Position numbers and translations under genes: made by a program. A stretch of 64,000 nucleotides of DNA, taken from assembly GCA_017531845.1 (NCBI GenBank), contig JAFXKI010000007.1, forward strand, positions 62,001 through 126,000, given 5' to 3'. Numbering within the stretch: the stretch's first letter is position 1; each line of letters starts with the position of its first letter. Source of the DNA: Opitutales bacterium (GTDB taxonomy: Bacteria > Verrucomicrobiota > Verrucomicrobiia > Opitutales > UBA953). The notes beneath the pieces were generated by a model. That model saw nothing but the letters and a program-made list of their open reading frames with translations. It ran no database searches and was not told the origin of the DNA. Shown piece by piece: positions 35,356 through 43,649 of this stretch.

Positions 35356-35440
35356 GCCCAGGTGGTGAAATTGGTAGACACGCAGGTTTCAGGTACCTGT
35401 GCCGCGAGGCATAGGGGTTCGAGTCCCCTCTTGGGCACCA
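35356..35440 (+). tRNA. tRNA-Leu (anticodon CAG)
   Basis: An 85-nt class II tRNA with long variable arm (TGCCGCGAGGCAT) and encoded CCA. Acceptor GCCCAGG/CTTGGGC, anticodon stem CAGGT/ACCTG around TTCAGGT (anticodon CAG), T arm GGGGTTCGAGTCCCC. It lies 70 bp after ispD. Confidence 0.96.
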
Positions 35441-35449
35441 TTTCAAAAC

Positions 35450-35490
35450 AGCCCGCAAGCCGCATAAATACAAGGCTCGCGGGCTTTTTC
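35450..35490 (+). terminator. Terminator of the tRNA-Leu gene
   Basis: AGCCCGCAAGCC pairs with GGCTCGCGGGCT around an AT-rich loop and is followed by TTTTTC. The stem and the preceding CCA-xTTCAAAAC match the tRNA-Lys terminator. Confidence 0.88.
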
Positions 35491-35544
35491 GTAAATTTTT
35501 GTTGCAGCACGTTTTGAGTGCTAAGCGAAATTTGATTTCACACA

Positions 35545-35670
35545 AGACTTAACGTTCTCGCGCAAAGACGCCAAGACGCGAAAAAAAATACTTTGCTGTA
35601 AAAAAATCCGTGTAATTCCGTGTTCATCCGTGGTTCCGAAAACTTCGCGGCTTTGCGGCTTCGCGCGAGA
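35545..35670. repeat. Degenerate intergenic repeat (CGCAAAGACGC / CCGTGTAATTCCGTG type)
   Basis: Contains CGCGCAAAGACGCCAAGACG, then ATCCGTGTAATTCCGTG, TTCATCCGTGGTTCCG and CGCGGCTTTGCGGCTTCGCG. Related fragments occur at about 14.46, 32.30, 41.0 and 51.24 kb. No frame of gene quality is present. In other PVC genomes such text is common between genes; its role is unknown. Confidence 0.5.
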
Positions 35671-35707
35671 AAAAAAACGTTCCCGCGACCGAAGCCGCGG
35701 GAACGCT
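35671..35707 (-). terminator. Terminator of the PEP-CTERM gene built from an inverted CGGGAACG pair
   Basis: On the minus strand GCGTTCCCGCG and CGCGGGAACGT pair perfectly around an 8-nt GCTTCGGT loop, followed by at least seven T. One copy of the motif faces the other. Confidence 0.9.
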
Positions 35708-35744
35708 CTCACTTAATATAATTATGAATTAATATATTACTAAA

Positions 35745-36443
35745 TTATTTGCGGCGGCGACGCGATGCCACCAACGCCAAGGCTCCAAGCCCCGCAAGCA
35801 TCCCAAACGCCGACGGCTCGGGAATTACATTGCTATCCAATTTCGAAATCGAGATATCATAAATTTTTTCCGCACCGCCGTTTGTCCAAAAACGAGAAGA
35901 CCATTTCGTATTTCCGAATGTTTGCTCTCCATTTATAAGTCCAGTTGCCCCATTCGTTTCCGTGGGATAGGAGTCGGTTGTTAATCCGCTAACTTTTTCC
36001 GAACTGCTTTTGTCCCCGGATGAGACCGTAAAGGTTCCGCCGGAAAAAGTTCCGTCTTCTAAAACATCGGCAACAAAAGAAACGGTTATCAAATCTGACT
36101 TTTGCCCGGCAGTCAAAATTCCGTCGAGAGAAATGTTTGTATTCGTAAGTTCAATTCCGCCGTCAGCTTTAGTTTTCAAAACATATCCGGAAAATCCGCC
36201 ATTGCCTTTTCTTGTTGTTGAAAAAACACCGGCAGAAGCGAGCACCGAATCCGTCAACGAAAACGATACAGACCAGCTATCTAAAACAGAATAGCCTTCT
36301 CCGGAATTAGACCACGCCGTGTAAGCATTTCCGGATTCCACTTTATTCCCGGATGGGCTTGTTAATGTCAGTTTTTCCGGGTCCGCATTTGCGAGGGCGG
36401 TTCCTGCGGAGAGGAGTGCCGCGATTGTAATGTATTTTTTCAT
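35745..36443 (-). CDS. PEP-CTERM surface protein
   Basis: 232 residues: signal peptide (1-20), a beta-rich Ser/Thr/Gly-rich body, and a typical PEP-CTERM tail with PEP at 208-210, a hydrophobic helix, and RRRRK at the end. The tail is the exosortase recognition signal, so the protein is probably a substrate of the enzyme encoded at 31166-32266. The body matches no domain I know. Codon use is more A/T-rich than in the surrounding genes and it contains none of the CGGGAACG motifs, so it may be a recent arrival. No Shine-Dalgarno sequence precedes the ATG, only A-rich leader. Confidence 0.88.
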   Translation of the reverse strand: MKKYITIAALLSAGTALANADPEKLTLTSPSGNKVESGNAYTAWSNSGEGYSVLDSWSVSFSLTDSVLASAGVFSTTRKGNGGFSGYVLKTKADGGIELTNTNISLDGILTAGQKSDLITVSFVADVLEDGTFSGGTFTVSSGDKSSSEKVSGLTTDSYPTETNGATGLINGEQTFGNTKWSSRFWTNGGAEKIYDISISKLDSNVIPEPSAFGMLAGLGALALVASRRRRK

Positions 36444-36713
36444 GTTATGTTTTTTTTGGGGGTTATTTTTATTTGTAAATTGAGCGAGATTTTATTTCTC
36501 CGATTTGACTCAATTTCCAACCTGTGTTTTAGCAAAAAAAAAAACGTAGCCGTCAACATATTACTACCAAATAAGTATACTTTAAAATTCTTTGAAAAAT
36601 TCATTTTTTTCTGAAGAACGCTCAAGTTGCCGGCTCCCGCTTACCGATTTTCCGATTCGGCAAAATTTGATTCCGATGCCTTTTTCAGCCGCCGCACACG
36701 GCGGGTGTATATT
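36444..36713. other. AT-rich intergenic region upstream of the PEP-CTERM gene
   Basis: About 270 bp with long A and T runs. No convincing gene. The promoter for the PEP-CTERM gene must lie here; TAAAAT at about 36489 is the best -10 candidate, but no well-spaced -35 is seen. CCGCCG-TGTG-CGGCGG-type pairing near 36690-36705 could be a weak hairpin after tRNA-Ile. Confidence 0.4.
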
Positions 36714-36789
<76 letters not shown>

Positions 36790-37093
36790 TGCAAAAGGAA
36801 AGCCGGAATTTTTGCGGAAAAGTCTCTCTTACGCAAGTGGAAAGCTTTTTTAATCACGGTTCCCCTTCTTATTCATCCGCAGGCGGATCGAGAAGATTTA
36901 CGAAGAGAAACGAAAGGAAAAAGGGAAGCCGCGAATAAAAGATTCGCACGGGAGGGTGCGTCTTTCGGGGCGTTGAAATTAGGCGAAACGGCTGTTATTC
37001 TTTCGTAGTTTTCGTGTTTATTCGCTTGCCTCAAAAATACGTTCACCAGATAATGAGAAGGCTCAAGTTTTTCTGATTCCCCACCCTACAGCT
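36790..37093. other. Intergenic region between tRNA-Ile2 and the ACT-domain gene
   Basis: 304 bp with no supported gene and no CGGGAACG motif. A 77-codon frame (36775-37008) crosses the tRNA and has no protein character. The stretch contains GGCGGATCGAG and CGGGAGGGTGCG blocks but no clear promoter. Confidence 0.4.
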
Positions 37094-37552
37094 ATGCCCA
37101 GAGCCCTTTCAAAGAACCGCATCCAGAAAAGCATTTTTCAATTTTCGGTTTTTGCCGAAAACAAAATCGGGTGTCTGAATCTCATCACGGAATCTCTTAT
37201 TGAAAGCGGAGTCCACGTCCTTGGTATGAGTTGTCTTGACCAAACGGACTGTGCCATCATTCGCTTTTTGCCCGATTACGCGGAGGCTGCGGAAAAATTT
37301 CTAAAGAAAGCAAAAATTTCCTACACCAAAAACCGCGTTCTCGCCGTCGATTTCGCCTGCCCTGACGATTTGGTCAAAATCACGCAGGCGTTGTGTCAGG
37401 CGGAGATAAATATTCACTATCTTTATCCGTTGTTCTGCCGTCCGAACGGTGCATGCGGAATTGTCCTTTCCACAGACGACACGGAACTTTCCCGCAGTGT
37501 TCTTTCCGGCTACGGAATTCGCGTGCTTGAGCTTGACGATCTTGCCCGCTGA
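37094..37552 (+). CDS. ACT-domain protein
   Basis: 152 residues with two tandem ACT-like units ('SVFAENKIGCLNLITESLIESG' spread across 16-36, and 'DDLVKITQALCQAEINIHYLY' at about 90-112 region). ACT domains bind amino acids and regulate enzymes or transcription. No catalytic domain is attached, so it may be a free regulatory subunit. It carries no CGGGAACG copy. GH95 follows 74 bp downstream. Confidence 0.75.
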   Translation: MPRALSKNRIQKSIFQFSVFAENKIGCLNLITESLIESGVHVLGMSCLDQTDCAIIRFLPDYAEAAEKFLKKAKISYTKNRVLAVDFACPDDLVKITQALCQAEINIHYLYPLFCRPNGACGIVLSTDDTELSRSVLSGYGIRVLELDDLAR

Positions 37553-37625
37553 TTCTGCCCACCTCTCCCGAAAAGTCGCGTTCCCGTTTATTCTTTTATT
37601 TATTTACCACACAGCTTGTAATCTT

Positions 37626-40106
37626 ATGAAAAAATCAATCTCCGGAATTTGTTTTACGCTTGCCCTTGCCTCTCTTTTACAGGCGGCACCCAAAATCGAG
37701 TCTGAAAACTGGATTTGGTCGGACGTTCCCGCACAAAGTTTTAATGCTGACTGGAGCATTCCCGCCGACAATGTCGGTGCCGGCAAAGGCTGGGAACCGG
37801 AAGGTTATCCCGTCGGCAACGGACGCATCGGTGCCATGATTCTCGGGAACGCAGAGCGGGAACGCATCGCGCTGAACGAAATTTCGCTTTGGACGGGCGG
37901 CGAAAATGCGGGCGGCAACTGTTCCGGCTACAGCTACGGACCGACCGCCGGGAGAAATGCTTTCGGAAGTTATCAGCCGTTCGGGGATCTTTTGATCGAA
38001 TCGCCCGGGCTTGATACGCCGAAAAACTTCGTCCGTGCTCTCTCGCTCGCCGAAGGCATTGCTTACACTTCGTTTAAAAAAGACGGGGTGGAGTACACTC
38101 GGGAAGTTTTCGCAAGCTCTCCTCAAGACGTTATTGCCGTCGTTTACCGGGCTTCAAAAAAAGGAAAAATCACCGCCAATATCGCGCTTTCGCCCAACCA
38201 CACTGCAAAACTTTCCGCAACCGGGAACGTGCTGACCATGTCGGGAACGCTCGCCAACGACTTGAATTTTGCAGCACATGTTTCCGTCATCGCTGAAGGC
38301 GGAACGGTTTCCTCAAGCGGAGGAAGTGAAAAAATCGAGGTCTCCTACACCGGCAAGGGAGACAATATGCAGGCGAATTTTGACCGGAATAAACTCCCGA
38401 AAATTTCCGTCAAAAACGCAGATGCGCTCGTCATCCTCGTTGCCATGAACACCGACTATGTGATGAACGAAAAGAAAAATTGGAAAGGCGCAGACCCCGT
38501 GAAAACATCGGCGGGAACAGTCGCCGCCGCTGCAAAATTACCGGCGGATGCCATGCGCAAAAAGCACGTTGCCGCCCACGCGAAACTTTTCAACCGTTGT
38601 AAAATCGACCTCGGCGCAACCGACAAGAAAACCGCCGCTCTTCCGACCGCTCAACGCATTAAAAATTATGTGACCTCCAAGGACGATCCCGATCTTGAGG
38701 AAACTCTGTTCCAATTCGGTCGCTACGCGCTGATGTCTTCTTCAAAAAATTCCCTTCCCGCCAATCTCCAGGGACTTTGGAATCACAAAGTCCACGCGCC
38801 CTGGGCAAGCGATTACCACAACAACATCAATATTCAGGAAGCCTACTGGCCGGCAGAAGTTACCAACCTGCCGGAATGCCACATGCCGCTTCTGAACTAC
38901 ATCGTCGAAACCGCACCCGCTTCTCGGGAAATGACGAAAAAACAGTTCGGCGAAAATCATCGCGGCTGGACCACGCGCATTTCGCAAAATCCCTGGGGCT
39001 GGGGCGGATGGACAAAGTGGAATATTCCGATTAACGCATGGTATGCCCTTCACATGTGGGAGCACTATCAGTTCACCCACGATAAGGAATTTTTGAAAAA
39101 ACAGGGCTATCCGATGATGAAGGAAGCCTGCCAATTCTGGGAAGACCACCTCAAAGAGCTCGGAAAAGACGGTAAAGGCTTCCATTCCGGAGAAGCCGGC
39201 GTTGATCTCGAGCAGCTCAAAGGAATGCCCGCGGGAACGCTCGTCGCACCGAACGGTTGGTCGCACGAATGGGGTCCGACGGAAGACGGCGTCGCTCACG
39301 ACCAGCAACTCGTTCGCGATCTTTTCAGAAATACCATCGCCGCCGCAAACGTTCTCGGCGTAGACACCGCCTGGACAAAGAAGCTACAGGAAAAACTCGA
39401 ACGCGTGGCGCCGGATAAAATTTCCAAAAACGGCTACCTGCAAGAATGGATTATTGACCGCCCGGACAAAGTGAGCGGGCATCGCCACACTTCTCACCTG
39501 TTCGCCGTTTATCCGGGAAGCGAAATCTCTTTCGCGAAAACACCCGAACTCGCGGAAGCCGCAAAAAAATCTCTCGAACTGCGCGGCACGACCGGAGACT
39601 CCCGCCGTTCGTGGTCCTGGCCCTGGCGTACCGCACTTTGGGCGCGCTTTAAAGAAGGGGATAAAGCTCACGAAATGATTGAGGGACTGTTCCAGCACAA
39701 CCTGCTCCCGAACATGCTCACCACGCACCCGCCTTTCCAAATGGACGGCAATTTCTCGTTCCCGGCAGGCGTCTCCGAAATGCTTTTACAATCCCACGCC
39801 GGACAAATCGAACTGCTCCCCGCTCCCTGCAAAGCCTGGCAAAACGGACAGGTTCGAGGCATGAAAGCCCGTGGAAACATCACCGTTAATTTCGACTGGA
39901 AAAACGGGCGCGTAACTCGTTACAGCCTGCTTTCGCCCACGCCGCAAAAGGTCAAAGTCGTCATCAACGGAAAAACCAAAGAAATCACCACTCAAGCATT
40001 CCCGACCAAGAAAAAAACAAAAACGGCGCCCAAGAAAAAAGCAAAGACGACGCCCAAGAAAAAAGCAAAATCCGCAAAACCGACGGCAAAATCCGCAAAA
40101 AAATAG
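37626..40106 (+). CDS. Exported GH95 alpha-L-fucosidase with Lys-rich tail
   Basis: 826 residues; signal peptide about 1-20. The GH95 signatures are visible in order: WTGGENAGG, HNNINIQEAYWPAE (two Asn that position the sugar), HTSHLFAVYPG, and FQMDGNFSFPAGVSEMLLQS, which carries the presumed general-base Asp. The enzyme removes terminal alpha-L-fucose, as found on mucin, milk glycans or plant xyloglucan. The last 30 residues are a Lys/Pro/Ala tail with PKKKAK repeats, resembling histone H1, which is unusual for a secreted glycosidase. I start at ATG 37626, directly before the signal peptide. Confidence 0.9.
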   Translation: MKKSISGICFTLALASLLQAAPKIESENWIWSDVPAQSFNADWSIPADNVGAGKGWEPEGYPVGNGRIGAMILGNAERERIALNEISLWTGGENAGGNCSGYSYGPTAGRNAFGSYQPFGDLLIESPGLDTPKNFVRALSLAEGIAYTSFKKDGVEYTREVFASSPQDVIAVVYRASKKGKITANIALSPNHTAKLSATGNVLTMSGTLANDLNFAAHVSVIAEGGTVSSSGGSEKIEVSYTGKGDNMQANFDRNKLPKISVKNADALVILVAMNTDYVMNEKKNWKGADPVKTSAGTVAAAAKLPADAMRKKHVAAHAKLFNRCKIDLGATDKKTAALPTAQRIKNYVTSKDDPDLEETLFQFGRYALMSSSKNSLPANLQGLWNHKVHAPWASDYHNNINIQEAYWPAEVTNLPECHMPLLNYIVETAPASREMTKKQFGENHRGWTTRISQNPWGWGGWTKWNIPINAWYALHMWEHYQFTHDKEFLKKQGYPMMKEACQFWEDHLKELGKDGKGFHSGEAGVDLEQLKGMPAGTLVAPNGWSHEWGPTEDGVAHDQQLVRDLFRNTIAAANVLGVDTAWTKKLQEKLERVAPDKISKNGYLQEWIIDRPDKVSGHRHTSHLFAVYPGSEISFAKTPELAEAAKKSLELRGTTGDSRRSWSWPWRTALWARFKEGDKAHEMIEGLFQHNLLPNMLTTHPPFQMDGNFSFPAGVSEMLLQSHAGQIELLPAPCKAWQNGQVRGMKARGNITVNFDWKNGRVTRYSLLSPTPQKVKVVINGKTKEITTQAFPTKKKTKTAPKKKAKTTPKKKAKSAKPTAKSAKK
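40024..40071 (+). repeat. 24-bp tandem repeat in the fucosidase tail
   Basis: Two copies of a 24-bp unit containing CGCCCAAGAAAAAAGCAAA, coding PKKKAK repeats, lie within the GH95 gene end. Slippage could change the tail length. Confidence 0.75.
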
Positions 40107-40109
40107 CCT

Positions 40110-40958
40110 ATGCATTCGCTCTCAAAGTTTTTGCCTGATGATTTCGATCCGAGCGGCGGGCTCACCCTACTCTCCGGAAAAGGAACGTATCCCAAGCTCG
40201 TTGCAGAACGCGCGCGTGCCGCCGGAGTCGACGTCTCCCTCATCGCCATTGTCGACGAAGTGGACGACGATTTTGTCGCCACATTCCCGAAGGATCGCGT
40301 TCATTGGATAAAAGTCGGACAACTCGGAAAATTTCTCTCCGCCTTAGAAAAACTGCGTTCCCGCTATTTCATGATGGCGGGACAAGTTGCGCCCAAACGC
40401 CTTTTCAGCGGTCTCGTCCCTGACCTGAAAGCCGCGCTGATTCTCGCCCGACTCAAGGAGCGCAATGCTCACACCATTTTCGGTGCCATCGCCGATGAAG
40501 CCGAAAAAATCGGTGTCGCACAACTCGACGCGCGCTCGTTCATGGACGACCAACTCGCGACGGCGGGAACGCTCGTCGGAAAAGAAAAAAACATTGAACC
40601 CTTCGCGCTCGAATACGGCGTCAAAATCGCCAAAGAATGCGCGCGCCTCGACATCGGGCAAGGTGTCGTCGTTTCCGGCGGAACCGTTACCGCCGTCGAG
40701 GCCTACGAAGGAACGGACAAAATGTTGCGCCGCTGTGTCGATATTCCGAAAAAAAATCCGCTCTACGTCAAGACCGTCAAGCCCGGTCACGATTACCGCT
40801 TCGACGTTCCCTGCTTCGGCTTGCGCACGCTCGAAAGCATGCAAATCGGCGGTATCGCCGCCGCCGCGCTTGAGAAAGATAACGTCGTTATTCTCGATAA
40901 GGAAAACGTTTTTGCCGAAGCGCGCCGAAAAGGCATCACCATCGTCGGCTACGAGTAA
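40110..40958 (+). CDS. lpxI: UDP-2,3-diacylglucosamine pyrophosphatase LpxI
   Basis: 282 residues of the DUF1009/LpxI family, which hydrolyses UDP-2,3-diacylglucosamine to lipid X in lipid A synthesis. Recognisable segments are LLSGKGTYPKL at the N terminus, the central DARSFMDDQLATAGTL and VVVSGGTVTAVEAYEGTDKML. It replaces LpxH in alpha-proteobacteria, Chlamydia relatives and PVC bacteria. It begins four bases after the fucosidase stop, which suggests co-transcription. It shows that the organism makes lipid A. Confidence 0.93.
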   Translation: MHSLSKFLPDDFDPSGGLTLLSGKGTYPKLVAERARAAGVDVSLIAIVDEVDDDFVATFPKDRVHWIKVGQLGKFLSALEKLRSRYFMMAGQVAPKRLFSGLVPDLKAALILARLKERNAHTIFGAIADEAEKIGVAQLDARSFMDDQLATAGTLVGKEKNIEPFALEYGVKIAKECARLDIGQGVVVSGGTVTAVEAYEGTDKMLRRCVDIPKKNPLYVKTVKPGHDYRFDVPCFGLRTLESMQIGGIAAAALEKDNVVILDKENVFAEARRKGITIVGYE

Positions 40959-41155
40959 AACGGATTGTCGCGAGTAAAGTCGACACGCACCGTTCCCGCG
41001 CAAAGCCGCAAGGAATCGCAAAGTTTTTTTTCAAAAGTCGCTTCGCCGAACTCAGCGGCGTTGCGGATTCTTGCGAAAAAAAAATCGTTAAATCCGATTC
41101 GTCCGTAAAAAATGACTCAAGGGCGAAGGCGAACTTTCTCCGCCTTGAGAATTCC

Positions 41156-42232
41156 TTACGCTTTTTTTGCGCGGCGGGAACGCACGGCTTCAGCAAGCAC
41201 TTCGAAGATTTCCGTCGTAGTCGCCGTCGAAATACACGCATCCGTGATACTTTGTCCGTAAACACAGGAGCCTTTTTCTTCGCACCGATAATCCTGACGT
41301 CCTTCGACAAGATTGCTCTCAATCATCACGCCGGCAATCGCGCTTTGTCCGGAAGAAATTTGCGCCGCAAGTTCTGCGGCAACTTGCGGCTGGCGTCTGT
41401 AATCTTTTTTACTGTTCCCGTGAGAACAATCGACAATCACGGAAGCCGGCAAATTCGCCGCCGTCAGCTTTTCGACGCATTCACGAATGTATTCTTCTCC
41501 GTAATTCGGTCCCGTGCGGGAACCTCCACGCAGAATAATATGTGAGTCTTTATTGCCTTCCGTTTCAAAAATCGCGACGACCCCGTCCTTCGTAACCGAC
41601 GGGAACCAATGCGAGTGGTGCGAGGAGCGCACGGCATCAATCGCAACTTGAATCGTGCCGTCAGTTCCGTTTTTGAATCCGATCGGCATCGAAAGCCCTG
41701 AAGCAAGTTCGCGGTGAATCTGCGATTCTGTCGTGCGTGCGCCGATGGCTCCGTAGGCGACGAGGTCTGCGAGGAACTGCGGCGTAATCGGATCAAGAAA
41801 TTCCGTCGCGGCGGGAACGCCCAGATTTGAAATGTCGCACAGTAATTTACGAGCAAGGCGCAAGCCGTCGTTAATGCAAAATGTGCCGTCGATATACGGA
41901 TCGTTAATCAACCCTTTCCAGCCGACGACCGTGCGCGGTTTTTCAAAATAGGTGCGCATGACGAGCAAGAGTTCGTTTGAATATTTCTTCGAATATTCAT
42001 AGACGAACGCCGCATACTCCATCGCGGCGGCGATGTCGTGAATCGAACACGGTCCGGTGATCACCACGAGGCGATCATCAGCCCCGTTCAAAATTCGGCT
42101 GATGTCTGCGCGAGCTCCTTCCACCGTGTGCAATGCCGTTTCCGAAGGACGGATTTCGTCCATCAAAAGTGCCGGCGTAACAAGCGGTTTGCGGCGTTGG
42201 ATGCGCGTATCGTCTGTCTTGCTGATAGTCAT
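41156..42232 (-). CDS. aroG-like: 3-deoxy-7-phosphoheptulonate (DAHP) synthase, class I
   Basis: 358 residues of the class I AroG/AroF/AroH family, which opens the shikimate pathway by joining PEP and erythrose 4-phosphate. Segments include VITGPCSIHD, VMRTYFEKPRTVVGWKG, GARTTESQIHRELASGLSMPIGFKNGT read across about 175-205, and DCSHGNSKKDY. I start at ATG 42232 rather than the TTG upstream. The feedback type (Phe, Tyr or Trp) cannot be told from sequence alone. Confidence 0.93.
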   Translation of the reverse strand: MTISKTDDTRIQRRKPLVTPALLMDEIRPSETALHTVEGARADISRILNGADDRLVVITGPCSIHDIAAAMEYAAFVYEYSKKYSNELLLVMRTYFEKPRTVVGWKGLINDPYIDGTFCINDGLRLARKLLCDISNLGVPAATEFLDPITPQFLADLVAYGAIGARTTESQIHRELASGLSMPIGFKNGTDGTIQVAIDAVRSSHHSHWFPSVTKDGVVAIFETEGNKDSHIILRGGSRTGPNYGEEYIRECVEKLTAANLPASVIVDCSHGNSKKDYRRQPQVAAELAAQISSGQSAIAGVMIESNLVEGRQDYRCEEKGSCVYGQSITDACISTATTTEIFEVLAEAVRSRRAKKA

Positions 42233-42337
42233 AGAAACGTCTGGCAATCAAAACATTTTCCCTGCGTTCCCGCAAATTGAAATTTGCCAAAAGTAACCGT
42301 AAAGATTAAGATTTTCCTAAAAAATTCCCCTAAAAAA

Positions 42338-42895
42338 ATGACGGAAGAACAAATCAGTGCCGCACAAGCTCGCCTCAATAAATTCCTTTCCCAATCCCCG
42401 CAGGTTGACAAAACCGCCTACGTTGCCCACGGAGCCATGTTGCTCGGTGCCGTAAAAATCGGTCCACGCGCCAATGTTTGGCACGGAGCCGTCTTGCGCG
42501 CGGACATCGAGGAAATCATCATCGGCGAAGGCTCCAGCATTCAGGACGGTGTTTGCATTCACTTGGCGGACGATCTTCCGACCCTCGTCGGCAAATACGT
42601 TACCGTCGGTCACCGCGCGATGCTTCACGGTTGCAAAATCGGCGACGGATGCCTCATCGGAATGTGTTCGACAATTCTCGACGGAGCGGAAATCGGAGAA
42701 GGCTCCATCGTTGCCGCCGGAGCCGTTGTCCCGCCGCGCATGAAAGTCCCCGCCGGCTCCATGGTAGTGGGTTGCCCGGCGAAAATCAAAAAAACGCTGA
42801 CGCCGGAGGAGCAGGCGGGGCTCAGGCTCTGGGCGGAAAAATACCTCGTCGTTTCCGCCGCGCACAAAGAGAAATTTGGCTCGCAAAAATTTTAA
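42338..42895 (+). CDS. Gamma-carbonic-anhydrase-like hexapeptide-repeat protein
   Basis: 185 residues forming a left-handed beta helix from hexapeptide repeats ('KIGPRANVWHGAVLRAD', 'GKYVTVGHRAMLHGCKIGDGC', 'IGEGSIVAAGAVVPP'). Three His that bind zinc in gamma-carbonic anhydrases are in HGAVL-, GHRAMLHG-type positions. Such proteins (YrdA/PaaY-like) often have unclear activity. The ATG at 42338 is chosen over an upstream TTG. No operon partner is close. Confidence 0.85.
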   Translation: MTEEQISAAQARLNKFLSQSPQVDKTAYVAHGAMLLGAVKIGPRANVWHGAVLRADIEEIIIGEGSSIQDGVCIHLADDLPTLVGKYVTVGHRAMLHGCKIGDGCLIGMCSTILDGAEIGEGSIVAAGAVVPPRMKVPAGSMVVGCPAKIKKTLTPEEQAGLRLWAEKYLVVSAAHKEKFGSQKF

Positions 42896-42922
42896 TTTTG
42901 CGTTCCCGCTTTCATTTTTTCC

Positions 42923-43627
42923 ATGCAACATTCTGAAAAAAAGGAAAATGCGTTCGTCAGCCTGCTGATGAACATTGTCGTTCCCGCGCTCATTCTCACC
43001 AAAGGCGCAAAGTGGTCCGAACATTTTGATCTGTCGCTCTCTCCGGCAGTCATTCTCGTTGGTGCGCTCGCGTTCCCGCTCGTATATTTTTTCTACGATT
43101 TTTGGAAGCGCGGAAAAACGAACTGGATTTCCGTCATCGGATTTGCGGGAACGCTGCTCACGGGCGGCATCGGGCTTTTCCGGCTTTCCCCGTTTTGGGT
43201 TGCCGTCAAGGAATCCGCCATTCCGCTGTCCATTGCGGTCGTCATGATTTTTTCCCGAAAAATGATTCGAACCTTTCTTTTCAACGCTTCGGTTTTCGAC
43301 GTTCCCGTCATCGAAGCCGCCGCTCGGGAACGCGGAAAAACCACGCTCCTTGAAGCTACGCTGAGGCGCTGTTCGCAAATTCTCACGGCTTCCTTTCTTT
43401 TGAGCGCACTTCTCAACTTCTCGCTCGCACGCTTCATCGTGCGCACCGATCCCGCCGTTGACAACGCCGTGTTCAATGAGGAAATCGGGAAAATGCTCGC
43501 GCTTTCGTGGCCCGTAATCGTCCTTCCCTGCATGATTTTTATCTTTGCCGCACTTTGGGTGTTACTTAAAGGCTTGGAGAAAGCCTCCGGGCTTTCGCTC
43601 GAAGATCTTTTGAAAAAGAAAAATTAA
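42923..43627 (+). CDS. VC0807-type multipass membrane protein of unknown function
   Basis: 234 residues with six hydrophobic helices, ending in a short Lys-rich tail. The pattern (a Pro-kinked first helix, 'GTLLTGGIGLFRLSP' and 'IPLSIAVVMIFSRK') resembles the VC0807 family annotated only as inner-membrane proteins. No catalytic motif is visible. NamZ follows 22 bp downstream. Confidence 0.65.
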   Translation: MQHSEKKENAFVSLLMNIVVPALILTKGAKWSEHFDLSLSPAVILVGALAFPLVYFFYDFWKRGKTNWISVIGFAGTLLTGGIGLFRLSPFWVAVKESAIPLSIAVVMIFSRKMIRTFLFNASVFDVPVIEAAARERGKTTLLEATLRRCSQILTASFLLSALLNFSLARFIVRTDPAVDNAVFNEEIGKMLALSWPVIVLPCMIFIFAALWVLLKGLEKASGLSLEDLLKKKN

Positions 43628-43649
43628 AATTTTTCCCGACCTCTCTTCC

